64,000 bases of DNA, taken from contig JAXHNR010000001.1 in the NCBI GenBank assembly GCA_034520215.1, forward strand, positions 186,001-250,000. The letters are read 5' to 3'. Origin of the DNA: Candidatus Krumholzibacteriota bacterium (GTDB lineage: Bacteria; Krumholzibacteriota; Krumholzibacteriia; Krumholzibacteriales; WJIX01). The notes beneath the pieces are model-generated. The model had not been told where the DNA came from. It searched no databases and worked only from the letters and a program-made list of their open reading frames with translations. The number at the start of each line of letters is the position of its first letter. The first letter of the stretch is position 1. Both the position numbers and the translations under genes were made by a program. This document shows positions 33,237-42,262 of the stretch, piece after piece.

Positions 33237-36200
33237 TTGAAACCTGAAAAATCTATACGCAGACTTCTGAATTCCTCAGGTTTATTTGTTGCTTCGATTT
33301 TACTCTTTTTATCAGCCGCGAGCCGGCTTCAGGGCAATGTGGAGAATGTTAAAAGAGCTGAAAAAACAATTTCATTTGAAATTGTGATTGATAAACCGGA
33401 TATAATACCTGACGGCGATGGAAGGGTAAGGATAAGACTGGATGGGTACGGAACATTTTCCCCGCCGGGGGCGGCTGAAGTTCCGGGGAGGATATTCAAT
33501 ATAGCTGTACCGGAAAGCGGCGATGTCTCTTTCAGCGCCGCTGTATTAGAAAGGGATGATCTCGGTGATATAAGACTGGCTAGGAAGATGGGCAGCCGTC
33601 TTGTAAAGGGGAAAGAGAACACGGATTTAACAGAGACCTATCTACCCAAACGCGATCCCTGGGAGAAGAAGGGGCTTCTTCCAGTAGTATCAGCCTGCCG
33701 AGAAGAGTTTTTCGGGCGTGTGAGAGTCCTGCCGGTGAGAGTAAGTCCCGTGGAGAAAAGAGCGGGTGGATACTCGATAGCGAGAAAAATTCTGATAAAA
33801 GTTAATTTCAGAAGCGAAAGCACATTATTAGGTTTTAACGGGCCTCAAAAGACAAGCTTGTCTAAGGCATGGCGAGATATATATGAAAGGGTATTGATAA
33901 ATCCCGCTGACGCGGTACTCTTCGCAAAAGAGCCGGACAGGATAAAGATACAAAATCTGCCGAACGGCGACTCGAGAGCCGTTAAGCTTTCTATACCCGA
34001 AACGGGGTTGTACATTCTGGAAGCTGACAGGCTCGCCTCTTCAGCGGGCGGAGGGCCCTTTGCTTCCAATCAGTTCGCTCTGAAAAGATATTACTATGAT
34101 GAGTCTGAGCCGGATCTGACACGCGAAGTTGATATACCGATGAGAATTATCAAGGGGGATGAGTCTTCTGAAAATTACTTCGAGGCGGACGATAAACTTA
34201 TTTTTCACGCGGCGGGGATTCGGGATGATCCCGCCGCAGGAGACATTAATGCCGCGTTTACCGATACGCATATTGTATGGCTCAGAGAAGGTGAAGCCGG
34301 CGTGACTATGACAGGCGGAGGTGGCCTGTCGCCCGCTTCCGGCCCCCCGGAACCGTACTTTAATTCAGAAATAAATGTAAGGAAGGATACATATTATCAT
34401 AAGCATATAAAAGCGGGAGCTGTGGATTTCTATTTTGTATCTTCTCCCGGACTAAACGATATTTCAGTTCCGTTTTACTGCAGTCATCCGCATGATAACG
34501 GAACTTTCAGTCTAACCGCGAGAATGCGGGGGTATGAAACTAACGGGATCAAATTATTGGATTTCAAAATAAGTAATTCATCTCATACCGCTCTGATTGG
34601 AAGCGGAGACCTCATTGATAACAACCAGGAGACCTTTATCTTTGAGTCTATACCTTCGAGTCTGCTGGTAGATGGAGATAATCAGCTGATTGTAGAATAC
34701 AATAAGGAATACGGGTGTATGGTTAATGATTTCTCCGTTGAATATCCGGCCGGATTTATAGCCGGGGAAGATGTGCTTCAGTTTAATCTGTCGGGAACGG
34801 GCGGGACTAAATCTGTTGAAATAGAGGGGTTCGATTCTTCCAGCGGTTACCTGATCGATATAACTGATGAATCAAATATTAGTTTCGACACACTGGGAGC
34901 TGAGCTTTTCAGCGGTCCCGGCGGCGACGGTAAATACACGCTCTCTCTTGAACTTCCATCGGATATTGACAGAAGATATATCGCCCTCGGGGAAAACGGC
35001 GGCAACCTCATTCCGGAAGAGTCGATAGAACTTGACAGCCCCTCATCTCTCAGGGGTGAGGTGGGTCCTTTTAATACACTTGTAATATCTCACAGTGATT
35101 TTCTGCCTCCTTCTAGTTCGGCCCTTACCAGTCATGTCCGGTGGAGGGAAGATCAGGGATACAGGATACTGACTGCCGATGTTCAGGACATATATGATGA
35201 ATTTAATGGAGGGCTCCCCTCGTGCGTAGCTGTTAAGAGATTCATAAAGTACGGATTTATCCATTGGGGAGTAGAGTTCGTTATGCTGGTCGGAGACGCG
35301 AGCGAGGATCATAAACGCCTCTATCTTGGAGATTCTCCTGATACCCAGGGAAGTCCCCCGGACTATGTTCCGTCTTATACATTCTCTATGCGTATGGATT
35401 CCCCCGGTTATCAGGATGAAGTTATTGCGACTGATAAGTATTATTCTTTTCTCGATGATGGAGCCTCGCCCGTTGGAGGCATGCAAGGAGAACAAGAGAC
35501 GGTAATAGACGCTCTGTCAGGAGAGGTGAGTGACATAAGAATGCCCGCCGTAGCGTATCCCGATGTTTTTATAGGACGGCTCCCCGTGGGGAGTGACATA
35601 GAAGCGGCCGGGGTATTTTCAAAACTAAAGAGGTATGAAGATCCTACGCTGGAGAATTCATGGAGAAAGAATGTTATCTTATTCGCCGATGACGCCTGGT
35701 CCGGGCCCGCAAGTTCTTATGTGTACAGATCCAGCGAGGAGGCGTTTGCTTCGAGTATGGATTCTGTATCAGCCGGAATAGAAAGGACCTTTCCGGGAGG
35801 CGTAAATGTCGAAAAACTCTATCTTTCCAAATGGACGGAGGATATTACGAATTTCGATGAGGCAAGAGACTCGACAAGAAAATATTTTACTCCATATCTT
35901 ATAGACCGCCTGAACGCAGGGAGTTTGTTTTTCGGTTTCCAGGGACACGCGGGAAGAGATAACTTAACTCATGAATTTGGTTTTTCGATGAGAGTGATGT
36001 ACAGGGACGTGAATGATCTTTTCAGTTATAAGAACAGCATATTTTTAGGGATGGGCTGCCATATAAGTGAATTTGCTCGCCTCAAAGAGTATAGTCAATC
36101 GGGAGTAAGCGGTCCCGGAGGCGACTGCATAAGTGAACAGATGATCCTCAAAGTCACGTCGGGAGCGGCCGCGGCCTATGCCAGCACAGCCTATGAGGAT

Positions 36201-37358
36201 CTGAGGAAGAATAACGAGTTGTGCGAGAATATTTTTGATGTTGTTTTTTCTGATCCGCCCACAGACACAGTCCCGCCTTTAAATGAAGAGACGCGCGCCA
36301 GATGGATACTCGGTGAGCTGGTGACCGCGGCGGAAATAGCCCATATAAACAGAACATCCTACGGCCTGGAACAGACAAACAGACACGTTCTATTCGGTGA
36401 CCCAATGATGAACATTGATTCCGGCCCGCCTCTTATGAATCTGGAAATCGATTACGGGAAAGGGTGGAAAGAGGTGGGGGGGGATACGCTTAATCCGGTA
36501 AATCCCGGCAACAGGTGGGATTTTCGTTTTACCGCGAGGGACCTTACGGCTCTGGGGGGGGTCAAACTGACTGTTGAAGGCTCTGACTGGACAGACAGTC
36601 TTGTTGTTACTCCGCTTGAAGACATTTCTCTGACATACGCCAGATCCTACGATGCCAGACTTGACAGCTTTTCTGTCGGTCTGGAAGATGAATCGGTCGT
36701 TTTCAGAGTTCTCTCGCCCGGGGGGAATGAAGCCGGCCGCAGAGACTTTTTTATAGGGACAGTTTTAAAGCTTTACTATATTCGAAACGGGGTTGAAGTA
36801 GAAGTGCTTCCAGCCGCTGAAGCTCCGAGCGAGGGCGATTTCAGACTGAAAGCTGATTTCCCTGTTTCAGTGGTAACTTCTCCCGAAGTGCGCCTGGATG
36901 ATTCTGAATATAATGATATTGTCTGGGACGAGACAGGTGAGGATTCAACTGTATGGACCGGGGATTTTAATGTGTCGTTTGCAGGAGGGAATCATTCTAT
37001 TACGGTAGTATCCGGAGAATTTTCCAAAGATTATCTGTTTACTGTTTCCGGAGGCGAATTGGCGGTAGAGACATTCAATTTCCCCAACCCGTTTACTTCC
37101 GGCACCAATATCACTTTTCTTATAAACGGTTCCGCCGACAGCGGTAAGATAGAGATATATAATGTAAGCGGAATATTGATGGAAAGACTGGAGATTCCCT
37201 CTGATAGGCTTTCCAGCCCCTCTAATTCTTCTGTTTACTGGGATGGAACCGATAGGGCGGGCAGCAGGGTTGCCAACGGGACTTATGTATATGTTGTTAC
37301 GATTAAAAAATCGGGTAAATCGGTATCCAGAAAAGGTAAAATTGTGAAGATGGAATAA
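33237..37358 (+). CDS. Gingipain-like C25 cysteine peptidase with C-terminal FlgD-like sorting domain
   Basis: The 1373-residue exported protein (signal segment LFVASILLFLSAASRLQG) has a long N-terminal propeptide-like region and a central C25 peptidase domain (about 610-1000). The domain opens with TLVISHSDFLPPSSSALTSHVRWREDQGYRI. The catalytic dyad is visible: His904 in FGFQGHAGRDN and Cys941 in LGMGCHISEF. VMLVGDASEDH is the conserved calcium/active-site strand. The C-terminus (about 1270-1373) reads FNFPNPFTSGTNI ... IYNVSGILMERLEI ... YWDGTDRAGSRVANGTYVYVV. This is a FlgD-Ig-like/type-A T9SS-style domain. The start is TTG after AGAGGAAG. Predicted secreted or surface endopeptidase. No type IX secretion gene is in view. 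Confidence 0.92.
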   Translation: MKPEKSIRRLLNSSGLFVASILLFLSAASRLQGNVENVKRAEKTISFEIVIDKPDIIPDGDGRVRIRLDGYGTFSPPGAAEVPGRIFNIAVPESGDVSFSAAVLERDDLGDIRLARKMGSRLVKGKENTDLTETYLPKRDPWEKKGLLPVVSACREEFFGRVRVLPVRVSPVEKRAGGYSIARKILIKVNFRSESTLLGFNGPQKTSLSKAWRDIYERVLINPADAVLFAKEPDRIKIQNLPNGDSRAVKLSIPETGLYILEADRLASSAGGGPFASNQFALKRYYYDESEPDLTREVDIPMRIIKGDESSENYFEADDKLIFHAAGIRDDPAAGDINAAFTDTHIVWLREGEAGVTMTGGGGLSPASGPPEPYFNSEINVRKDTYYHKHIKAGAVDFYFVSSPGLNDISVPFYCSHPHDNGTFSLTARMRGYETNGIKLLDFKISNSSHTALIGSGDLIDNNQETFIFESIPSSLLVDGDNQLIVEYNKEYGCMVNDFSVEYPAGFIAGEDVLQFNLSGTGGTKSVEIEGFDSSSGYLIDITDESNISFDTLGAELFSGPGGDGKYTLSLELPSDIDRRYIALGENGGNLIPEESIELDSPSSLRGEVGPFNTLVISHSDFLPPSSSALTSHVRWREDQGYRILTADVQDIYDEFNGGLPSCVAVKRFIKYGFIHWGVEFVMLVGDASEDHKRLYLGDSPDTQGSPPDYVPSYTFSMRMDSPGYQDEVIATDKYYSFLDDGASPVGGMQGEQETVIDALSGEVSDIRMPAVAYPDVFIGRLPVGSDIEAAGVFSKLKRYEDPTLENSWRKNVILFADDAWSGPASSYVYRSSEEAFASSMDSVSAGIERTFPGGVNVEKLYLSKWTEDITNFDEARDSTRKYFTPYLIDRLNAGSLFFGFQGHAGRDNLTHEFGFSMRVMYRDVNDLFSYKNSIFLGMGCHISEFARLKEYSQSGVSGPGGDCISEQMILKVTSGAAAAYASTAYEDLRKNNELCENIFDVVFSDPPTDTVPPLNEETRARWILGELVTAAEIAHINRTSYGLEQTNRHVLFGDPMMNIDSGPPLMNLEIDYGKGWKEVGGDTLNPVNPGNRWDFRFTARDLTALGGVKLTVEGSDWTDSLVVTPLEDISLTYARSYDARLDSFSVGLEDESVVFRVLSPGGNEAGRRDFFIGTVLKLYYIRNGVEVEVLPAAEAPSEGDFRLKADFPVSVVTSPEVRLDDSEYNDIVWDETGEDSTVWTGDFNVSFAGGNHSITVVSGEFSKDYLFTVSGGELAVETFNFPNPFTSGTNITFLINGSADSGKIEIYNVSGILMERLEIPSDRLSSPSNSSVYWDGTDRAGSRVANGTYVYVVTIKKSGKSVSRKGKIVKME

Positions 37359-37451
37359 ATCTATCCGACCTCCAAAAATTCTTTCTTGAACAATATATAA
37401 AATAATTGGATAATGTAATTAGTAGTTACTATTTCTTTGGAGGTCCGGCTA

Positions 37452-38156
37452 ATGGATAATATCAATAAAATAAGAGAATTTAGTTCCAAGCTCATTGTAG
37501 GGATTGAGACGGGAAGTATCCCGGAGCGTCTTGCCGCCGTCGCGGCTGAAGTAAAGGGTCACGGGGACAGCACAGTATTGAACCTTATATATTACACAAA
37601 GCGTTCTTTCCCCGAGGACCTTCAGAAAATGCTTTTGAATGTCGTAAATGGTCATGAAATTGGGGCTGAAGAGAAAGCCGGTATCAATTTTCTAGTTTTA
37701 CATCATCTTGCCTCTTTATACAGGGAGCTTCTCGATGAAGCCGGCCTGGAAAGAAAAGACGTCAATCTTGTCGGTTTGAAATGTATGGAAATAGCCGATG
37801 ATCTGTTCCCAAAAGATCCGGCAGCTTTCAGCGGTATAATAGATAGAATTGTTGCGAGCCATTTCACAATAGATATTGAAGGAAAGAGTGAATCCCTGAC
37901 TGTTGGAGAGACGATTCTAAAAGAACTTGTTACTGAAATGATAGATAAACTGGAGTTGGATACAGACGCTCGTGAAGCGGTAGGAGTAGCTCTTCTGGCG
38001 AATGAGGCCCTCTACTATGAAAAAGTTGGAGCATCTGTGAGAAGCGGAGGTGATTCGGGAGAAGTTTCACCGGGGGTTAATATTTCCAGAGGAGTGGGAA
38101 CGGACCGGGGAGAAGGGAAAACTGTCCTTAACGGTAAGTTCTTCTTTCCTTATTAA
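37452..38156 (+). CDS. Degenerate AnmK-like protein (anhydro-MurNAc kinase fold, internally deleted)
   Basis: The 234-residue product (ATG 37452 after GGAGGTCCGGCTA) follows the AnmK pattern at both ends. IVGIETGSIPERLAAVAAEVKGHG sits where kinases have VIGLMSGTSLDGIDAAL...GHG. Then come YTKRSFPEDLQKMLLNVV and LLDEAGLERKDVNLVGL. The C-terminus has LDTDAREAVGVALLANEALYYEK and GVNISRGVGTDRGEGKTVLNGK, matching the (K/R)EAxxFALLAxxTL ... PSVTGA ... LGK ending. Authentic AnmK is about 370 residues. The central ATP/sugar-binding part is absent and the MSGTSxDG phosphate loop is lost, so catalysis is unlikely. It lies before SpoIID-like and NagZ genes, so a regulatory or structural role in peptidoglycan recycling is possible. 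The match is from memory of the family and needs structure comparison. Confidence 0.55.
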   Translation: MDNINKIREFSSKLIVGIETGSIPERLAAVAAEVKGHGDSTVLNLIYYTKRSFPEDLQKMLLNVVNGHEIGAEEKAGINFLVLHHLASLYRELLDEAGLERKDVNLVGLKCMEIADDLFPKDPAAFSGIIDRIVASHFTIDIEGKSESLTVGETILKELVTEMIDKLELDTDAREAVGVALLANEALYYEKVGASVRSGGDSGEVSPGVNISRGVGTDRGEGKTVLNGKFFFPY

Positions 38157-38212
38157 TACAGAGATTTGTAATTTCTAAGTAATCCTTAATGAAATTCAAG
38201 AGGAAGTTATAG

Positions 38213-39493
38213 ATGAACAGATTCTTAAAGGGTAGTTGCCTGTTTGTCATTATTTCGGCTTTACTTTTTGAGTCATGCGCCAGAGATCAGATCAGATACA
38301 GACCCCAAGAGGGAGTTGAACCGGTTGTTTCCGGCGCTCCGCTTGTGAGAGTTCTCATAATCAGTAACACGGATAAGGCCAGGATTAACTCGAAAGGATT
38401 GTTCTTCTCGGCGGTCAGTGGGGCTGGTGGAGTAATAAAAAAATTCGAAGGAGGAGGGGAATACGCCTTTAGAGGCGGCAGGGGGTATATCCGGTTGATA
38501 AGGAATGGCGCTGTTGTATTTTCCGCGGAAAAATTCATTGTCAGTTCCCGGGGAGGGAAAATCCTTGTTAACGGAAATCCTTACAGGGGAAGTTTGCGGA
38601 TAGACAGCCGGGGAGACAAAGAATTTTCAGTAATAAATATTATAGGAGTTGATAATTATCTGAAAGGTGTCTTGCCGGCAGAAATAGGTTATCTCGGCGA
38701 AGAAGCTTATGAGGCCTATAGAGCGCAAGCTGTAGTATCGCGGTCTTACGCTCTAAGTAAGCTGAATAAAACGAAAGAGAAAGATCACGATCTGAAAGCA
38801 ACTATTATGGATCAGGTTTACAGGGGTATGGCGGGTGAAACCTCCAGGGCAAATAGAGCCGTCGAGGAGACTACCGGTTTAGCGGCTGTATGGAATGGTA
38901 AACCGATCAAGGCCTATTATTCTTCCTGTTGCGGAGGACACACGGCGGATATCAGATTCGCGTGGCCGTGGAAAGAAGATTTTCCATACCTTTACGGAGT
39001 GAGAGACGGGCGTTCGAATGAAAGTGAAATATCTTTCTGCCGGCAATCTTCCCATTTCCGCTGGAGGGTAAGCTGGCGGGAAGATAAATTAGAGAGGATA
39101 CTCAGCCGTACCCTTGAGAAAGAGGTGGACAGGAGAATAATTCCCTTCAGAAAAATAGTTGATCTTAAGGCTGGAGGTTTTGCTCCCGACGGCAGATTAA
39201 AATATCTTGATATTATAACTGACAAGGACAGATACCGTATTTACGGTGACCGTATCCGCTGGGTTCTAAGGCCTGCATCCCCAGAAGGCGCCATCTTAAA
39301 AAGCACGTTGTTTAAATTAAGTGTCAGGAAGGAAAGGGGAAGGGTTGTTCTGGTAGAGATACTCGGCGGTGGAAATGGGCACGGAGTAGGGATGTGTCAA
39401 ACGGGCGCGATAAAAATGGCGAAACTCGGTTACAACGCCGGGGAGATCATTTCACATTATTATCCACGCGTTGAAGTAGAAAAGATTTATTAA
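38213..39493 (+). CDS. SpoIID/LytB-domain lipoprotein, peptidoglycan hydrolase-like
   Basis: The 426-residue protein has a lipoprotein signal (FVIISALLFESC, lipobox Cys22). A SpoIID-like region follows with IIGVDNYLKGVLPAEIGYLGEEAYEAYRAQAVVSRSYAL, YYSSCCGGHTAD and the closing GGGNGHGVGMCQTGAIKMAKLGYNAGEIISHYYP. The HGVGMxQxGA motif and the paired cysteines CC are family hallmarks. SpoIID is a lytic transglycosylase acting on peptide-free glycan. In non-sporulating bacteria its homologs modify or turn over the wall. It lies 56 bases after the AnmK-like gene and 31 before a NagZ-type glycosidase, so the three form a likely glycan-recycling operon. Cellular site would be a membrane-anchored periplasmic protein. 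Confidence 0.9.
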   Translation: MNRFLKGSCLFVIISALLFESCARDQIRYRPQEGVEPVVSGAPLVRVLIISNTDKARINSKGLFFSAVSGAGGVIKKFEGGGEYAFRGGRGYIRLIRNGAVVFSAEKFIVSSRGGKILVNGNPYRGSLRIDSRGDKEFSVINIIGVDNYLKGVLPAEIGYLGEEAYEAYRAQAVVSRSYALSKLNKTKEKDHDLKATIMDQVYRGMAGETSRANRAVEETTGLAAVWNGKPIKAYYSSCCGGHTADIRFAWPWKEDFPYLYGVRDGRSNESEISFCRQSSHFRWRVSWREDKLERILSRTLEKEVDRRIIPFRKIVDLKAGGFAPDGRLKYLDIITDKDRYRIYGDRIRWVLRPASPEGAILKSTLFKLSVRKERGRVVLVEILGGGNGHGVGMCQTGAIKMAKLGYNAGEIISHYYPRVEVEKIY

Positions 39494-39524
39494 ATAATTA
39501 TGATACAATTCCCGAAGGAAACAG

Positions 39525-41225
39525 ATGTTTCGTTGTGAGGATGATTACAGGGATTTTTTCCAGCTATTATCAGTGGGAATTGAGGGGCCGCGGATTTCCG
39601 GCGCGGAAAAAAAGGCGCTCAGGCAATATCCCCCTTCGGGAATAATCCTTTTTGAGAGGAATGTGGAGAATGCCGGGCAACTCCGCGAGCTTGTTCTGGA
39701 ATTGAGGGATATAATTATTGAATCTTCAGGTTTTGCTCCTTTGATAATGGCAGACCATGAAGGAGGACGGATATCGGTACTTGCCTCCGCCCTTGGAGTT
39801 CCACCCTCACAGATGGCTGTTGCAGAGGCAAAAAGCGTAAAAAAGAGAAGAGATGTTTACAGGGAAACATCCCGGTTGGTGAAATCATGCGGGGTTAACG
39901 TTATTCTTTCTCCGCTGGCTGATATCAATTCAAATCATCTAAACCCGGTTATAGGTACAAGAGCTTTCGGGAGCGATTGCGGGGAAGTCTCAGAACTTGT
40001 CTCTCTAGCCGTAGAAACCTACAGAAAAGAAGGTCTTCTGACATGTCTTAAACATTTCCCGGGACACGGCTCAACCTCTGAAGATTCTCATCTTACGCTT
40101 CCTGTTGCCCCTATTACGCTGGATGAATTTAAGGAGAGAGAAGTCCTGCCGTTTATATCCGGTATTAAAGCCGGCGCGGATATGATTATGACGGCTCATA
40201 TTAAACCGCGGGACCGCGTTCTGCCCGCTTCGATGGATCCGGCAGCCGTAAGATATCTGCTCAGGGAGGAGCTTTCCTTCGAAGGGGTGATCATTACAGA
40301 CGCTCTCGAGATGAGCGGGGCTTCGCTGTTGCCGGCCGGCGAGGATAACCGCGGAGATTTAAGGAGTTTGGCTGGGCGGGCTTTGACTGCCGGAAATGAT
40401 ATCCTCCTTTTTTCAAGGCCAGTTTGTGAAATTGTTGATGAGATGGAGAATGCGTTTGCCGGATATTCTCTTGAAGATACCTTTGCGGGCGGTTGTTTTA
40501 GAAAAATACATTCTGAGGCCGCGCCAAGGATCATAAAACTGAGAAAAAGATTTATTGATTTTGCTCCGAAGATGCGGCCGTCTCTCTCTGAAACAGATCC
40601 TTTAGATACTGCTGTTGAAATGGAAAAGAGCCACGCGCCGGATTACAGGTCTTCAGCGTACCTTGCTATTGCTGAAGATTCTGTGCGTGTAATGCGTGAT
40701 CCGGACTCTCTTCTGCCCCTAAGACCGGATTATTTTAACGCCTGCACTTTCTTCGGCGGAAGAAGTGATTTTTCAGGGTCAGCCGTAAAATTATTTATTT
40801 TAAATCTTGTGGAAGGCGCCCTGGAGTCATCTTCCAAGAGTAATCCCCCGCGGGATAACGCGCTTCGCGGAGTTAGAAAAGCTGTTGAGCGGTTAAACAG
40901 GCTGCCTTTAGAAGATGACCTCTTACAAGTTGATATTCCACCTTTACCTGAGGGTGAAAAGGGGTCTTTCTTCGAGCTTAGCTATAACGCCGCGGGGAAG
41001 AGAAATAGTAAAGTTCTCTTCTTACTTTGCAGGAAACCAGTTTCTGAAGATACCATCAGGGCGATTAGTTCAGAATCAGATGTTGTGGTTGTTTCCGACT
41101 GGCCATACGCGGCTGACCTTTTATCCGGTGATAAAACCGTTATTGTCACACGCGGCATTTTCCCCGCCGCTTCAACAATTGTTAACAGAATCTTATACGA
41201 AGGCGGGGATTCTGAATCTCATTAG
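39525..41225 (+). CDS. nagZ: Beta-N-acetylhexosaminidase, glycoside hydrolase family 3 (NagZ-like)
   Basis: The 566-residue enzyme has a GH3 barrel (residues about 15-345). Motifs are PPSGIILFERNVEN, LIMADHEGGRIS, the NagZ His/Asp dyad loop KHFPGHGSTSEDSH near residue 180, and the nucleophile Asp in VIITDALEM near 258. It is cytoplasmic because no signal peptide is visible. It would release GlcNAc from GlcNAc-anhydroMurNAc muropeptides. Classical NagZ is about 340 residues. The extra C-terminal 220 residues resemble the second alpha/beta domain of longer GH3 enzymes (VLFLLCRKPVSEDTIRAI, TVIVTRGIF). It closes the AnmK-like/SpoIID unit. Confidence 0.93.
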   Translation: MFRCEDDYRDFFQLLSVGIEGPRISGAEKKALRQYPPSGIILFERNVENAGQLRELVLELRDIIIESSGFAPLIMADHEGGRISVLASALGVPPSQMAVAEAKSVKKRRDVYRETSRLVKSCGVNVILSPLADINSNHLNPVIGTRAFGSDCGEVSELVSLAVETYRKEGLLTCLKHFPGHGSTSEDSHLTLPVAPITLDEFKEREVLPFISGIKAGADMIMTAHIKPRDRVLPASMDPAAVRYLLREELSFEGVIITDALEMSGASLLPAGEDNRGDLRSLAGRALTAGNDILLFSRPVCEIVDEMENAFAGYSLEDTFAGGCFRKIHSEAAPRIIKLRKRFIDFAPKMRPSLSETDPLDTAVEMEKSHAPDYRSSAYLAIAEDSVRVMRDPDSLLPLRPDYFNACTFFGGRSDFSGSAVKLFILNLVEGALESSSKSNPPRDNALRGVRKAVERLNRLPLEDDLLQVDIPPLPEGEKGSFFELSYNAAGKRNSKVLFLLCRKPVSEDTIRAISSESDVVVVSDWPYAADLLSGDKTVIVTRGIFPAASTIVNRILYEGGDSESH

Positions 41226-41342
41226 ATAGCTTTTTTCAATTGACTTTAAAGATTTGCTGTATTATAAATAGGAAGAAGGATCGGCCTAAACCGGTTCTTC
41301 TTTGGAATATACTGAATATCTATCAAAGCGGATTATTTAAAT

Positions 41343-41417
41343 GGGGTCGTAGTTCAGTTTGGTTAGAACGCCGGCCTGTCACGCCGGAGGTCGCGAGTTC
41401 GAGTCTCGTCGGCCCCG
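41343..41417 (+). tRNA. tRNA-Asp (anticodon GTC)
   Basis: A full cloverleaf can be drawn. The acceptor GGGGTCG (41343-41349) pairs with CGGCCCC (41410-41416). The D arm lies around GTTCAGTTTGGTTAGAAC. The anticodon stem CCGGC/GCCGG encloses CTGTCAC with anticodon GTC. The T arm has GTTCGAGTC, and the discriminator is G at 41417. CCA is not encoded. It stands alone between nagZ and the convergent RRM gene. Confidence 0.97.
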
Positions 41418-41489
41418 TTTTTATAAACCTGCAGGAGGTCTGAATTGTCATACCCCCCGCGATAGATAAAAAAATTGATAGAATATAGT

Positions 41490-41527
41490 AATAGAGAAGC
41501 GGGGAATATATTCCCCGCTTCTCTATT
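41490..41527. terminator. Perfect 19-bp palindrome, bidirectional terminator
   Basis: AATAGAGAAGCGGGGAATA (41490-41508) is followed at once by its exact complement to 41527. On the minus strand it lies 40 bases after the RRM gene stop and leads into an AT-rich tract with a run of T. On the plus strand it lies 73 bases after the tRNA. It likely terminates both convergent transcripts. Confidence 0.75.
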
Positions 41528-41567
41528 TATGTTCCGAAATGTAATTTGGTTTAATTTCTTTGTTTTA

Positions 41568-41831
41568 TTATCTACCGCTGTTTCTGCGGGGTTTTGCTTC
41601 ATCTACTTTTAGTGCTCTTCCATCAATTTCTTTGCCGTTCAATTCAGCTATTGCCTTCTCTGCTTCTTCATCATTTTCCATTTCTACGAATCCGAATCCC
41701 CTAGAACGGTCGGTAAACTTATCCCTGATAACTTTGGCCGAAGTTACTTCTCCAAATTCAGCGAAAAGTTCGTTAAGGTCTTCATTACCAGTTGAAAACG
41801 GAAGGTTGCCCACATAAATATTCTTTGACAT
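41568..41831 (-). CDS. RRM-domain RNA-binding protein (cyanobacterial Rbp-like)
   Basis: The start is ATG at 41831 (MSKNIYVGNLPF), with AAAGGA nine bases before. A TTG nine codons upstream would add a lysine-rich stretch across the ribosome site. The 87-residue protein is one RNA-recognition motif with RNP2 IYVGNL and RNP1 RGFGFVEM and a short basic tail (EAKPRRNSGR). Such small single-RRM proteins are cold- or stress-induced RNA chaperones in cyanobacteria and several Gram-negative phyla. It has an unusually long upstream region of about 400 bases without another gene, containing possible RNA pairings (41860-42052), so it may be controlled through its leader. Confidence 0.93.
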   Translation of the reverse strand: MSKNIYVGNLPFSTGNEDLNELFAEFGEVTSAKVIRDKFTDRSRGFGFVEMENDEEAEKAIAELNGKEIDGRALKVDEAKPRRNSGR

Positions 41832-41858
41832 TATTTTGTTTCCTTTCTTTATCGTCAA

Positions 41859-42262
41859 TTAGCGGCTTAGTGAATTAATTAATATAGTATGATTAAATAT
41901 ACTACGGTCGAATGTTATCGATTCACCTCGCTTCGTTTTTACCAGTGCAGTGAAATACAAGGCAACATGATCTATGAAGCCGCTACGGGCAAAAGCTCGA
42001 GCTTGGGCCTATGTCGTTCTGAAATTCCCAGAAGAGAAAAGGCTAAAAACGAACTTTAACTACATTTCATCAGCAATGGTATTTATCCCTTAAGAAATTC
42101 TCCTTGAACCCTCTTTTTAAGAGAAACAATTAATCAAATTAAAGTATACATTAAATTTATTATGAATACCAGCCTTTTTTAGTGTTTTGATTGTTTGTAT
42201 TATCACTTACAATGAGCGTCAAGGGGGTTAGTAAATGCCATTCTTAGAAAAGGACAGGCCGT
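41859..42262 (-). other. 404-base gene-free region upstream of the RRM gene with interleaved pairing
   Basis: There is no reading frame here. TAGCGGCTT (41860-41868) is the exact complement of AAGCCGCTA (41977-41985). TTCGTTTTTA (41932-41941) is the exact complement of TAAAAACGAA (42043-42052). The two pairings cross each other, a pseudoknot-like order or two alternative folds. AGTAT/ATACT (around 41883-41905) and AAGCTCGAGCTT (41993-42004) add local hairpins. If transcribed from the minus strand this would be the leader of the RRM mRNA. Bases 42060-42262 are AT-rich and carry the yjbQ upstream region with no clear motif. Confidence 0.45.
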
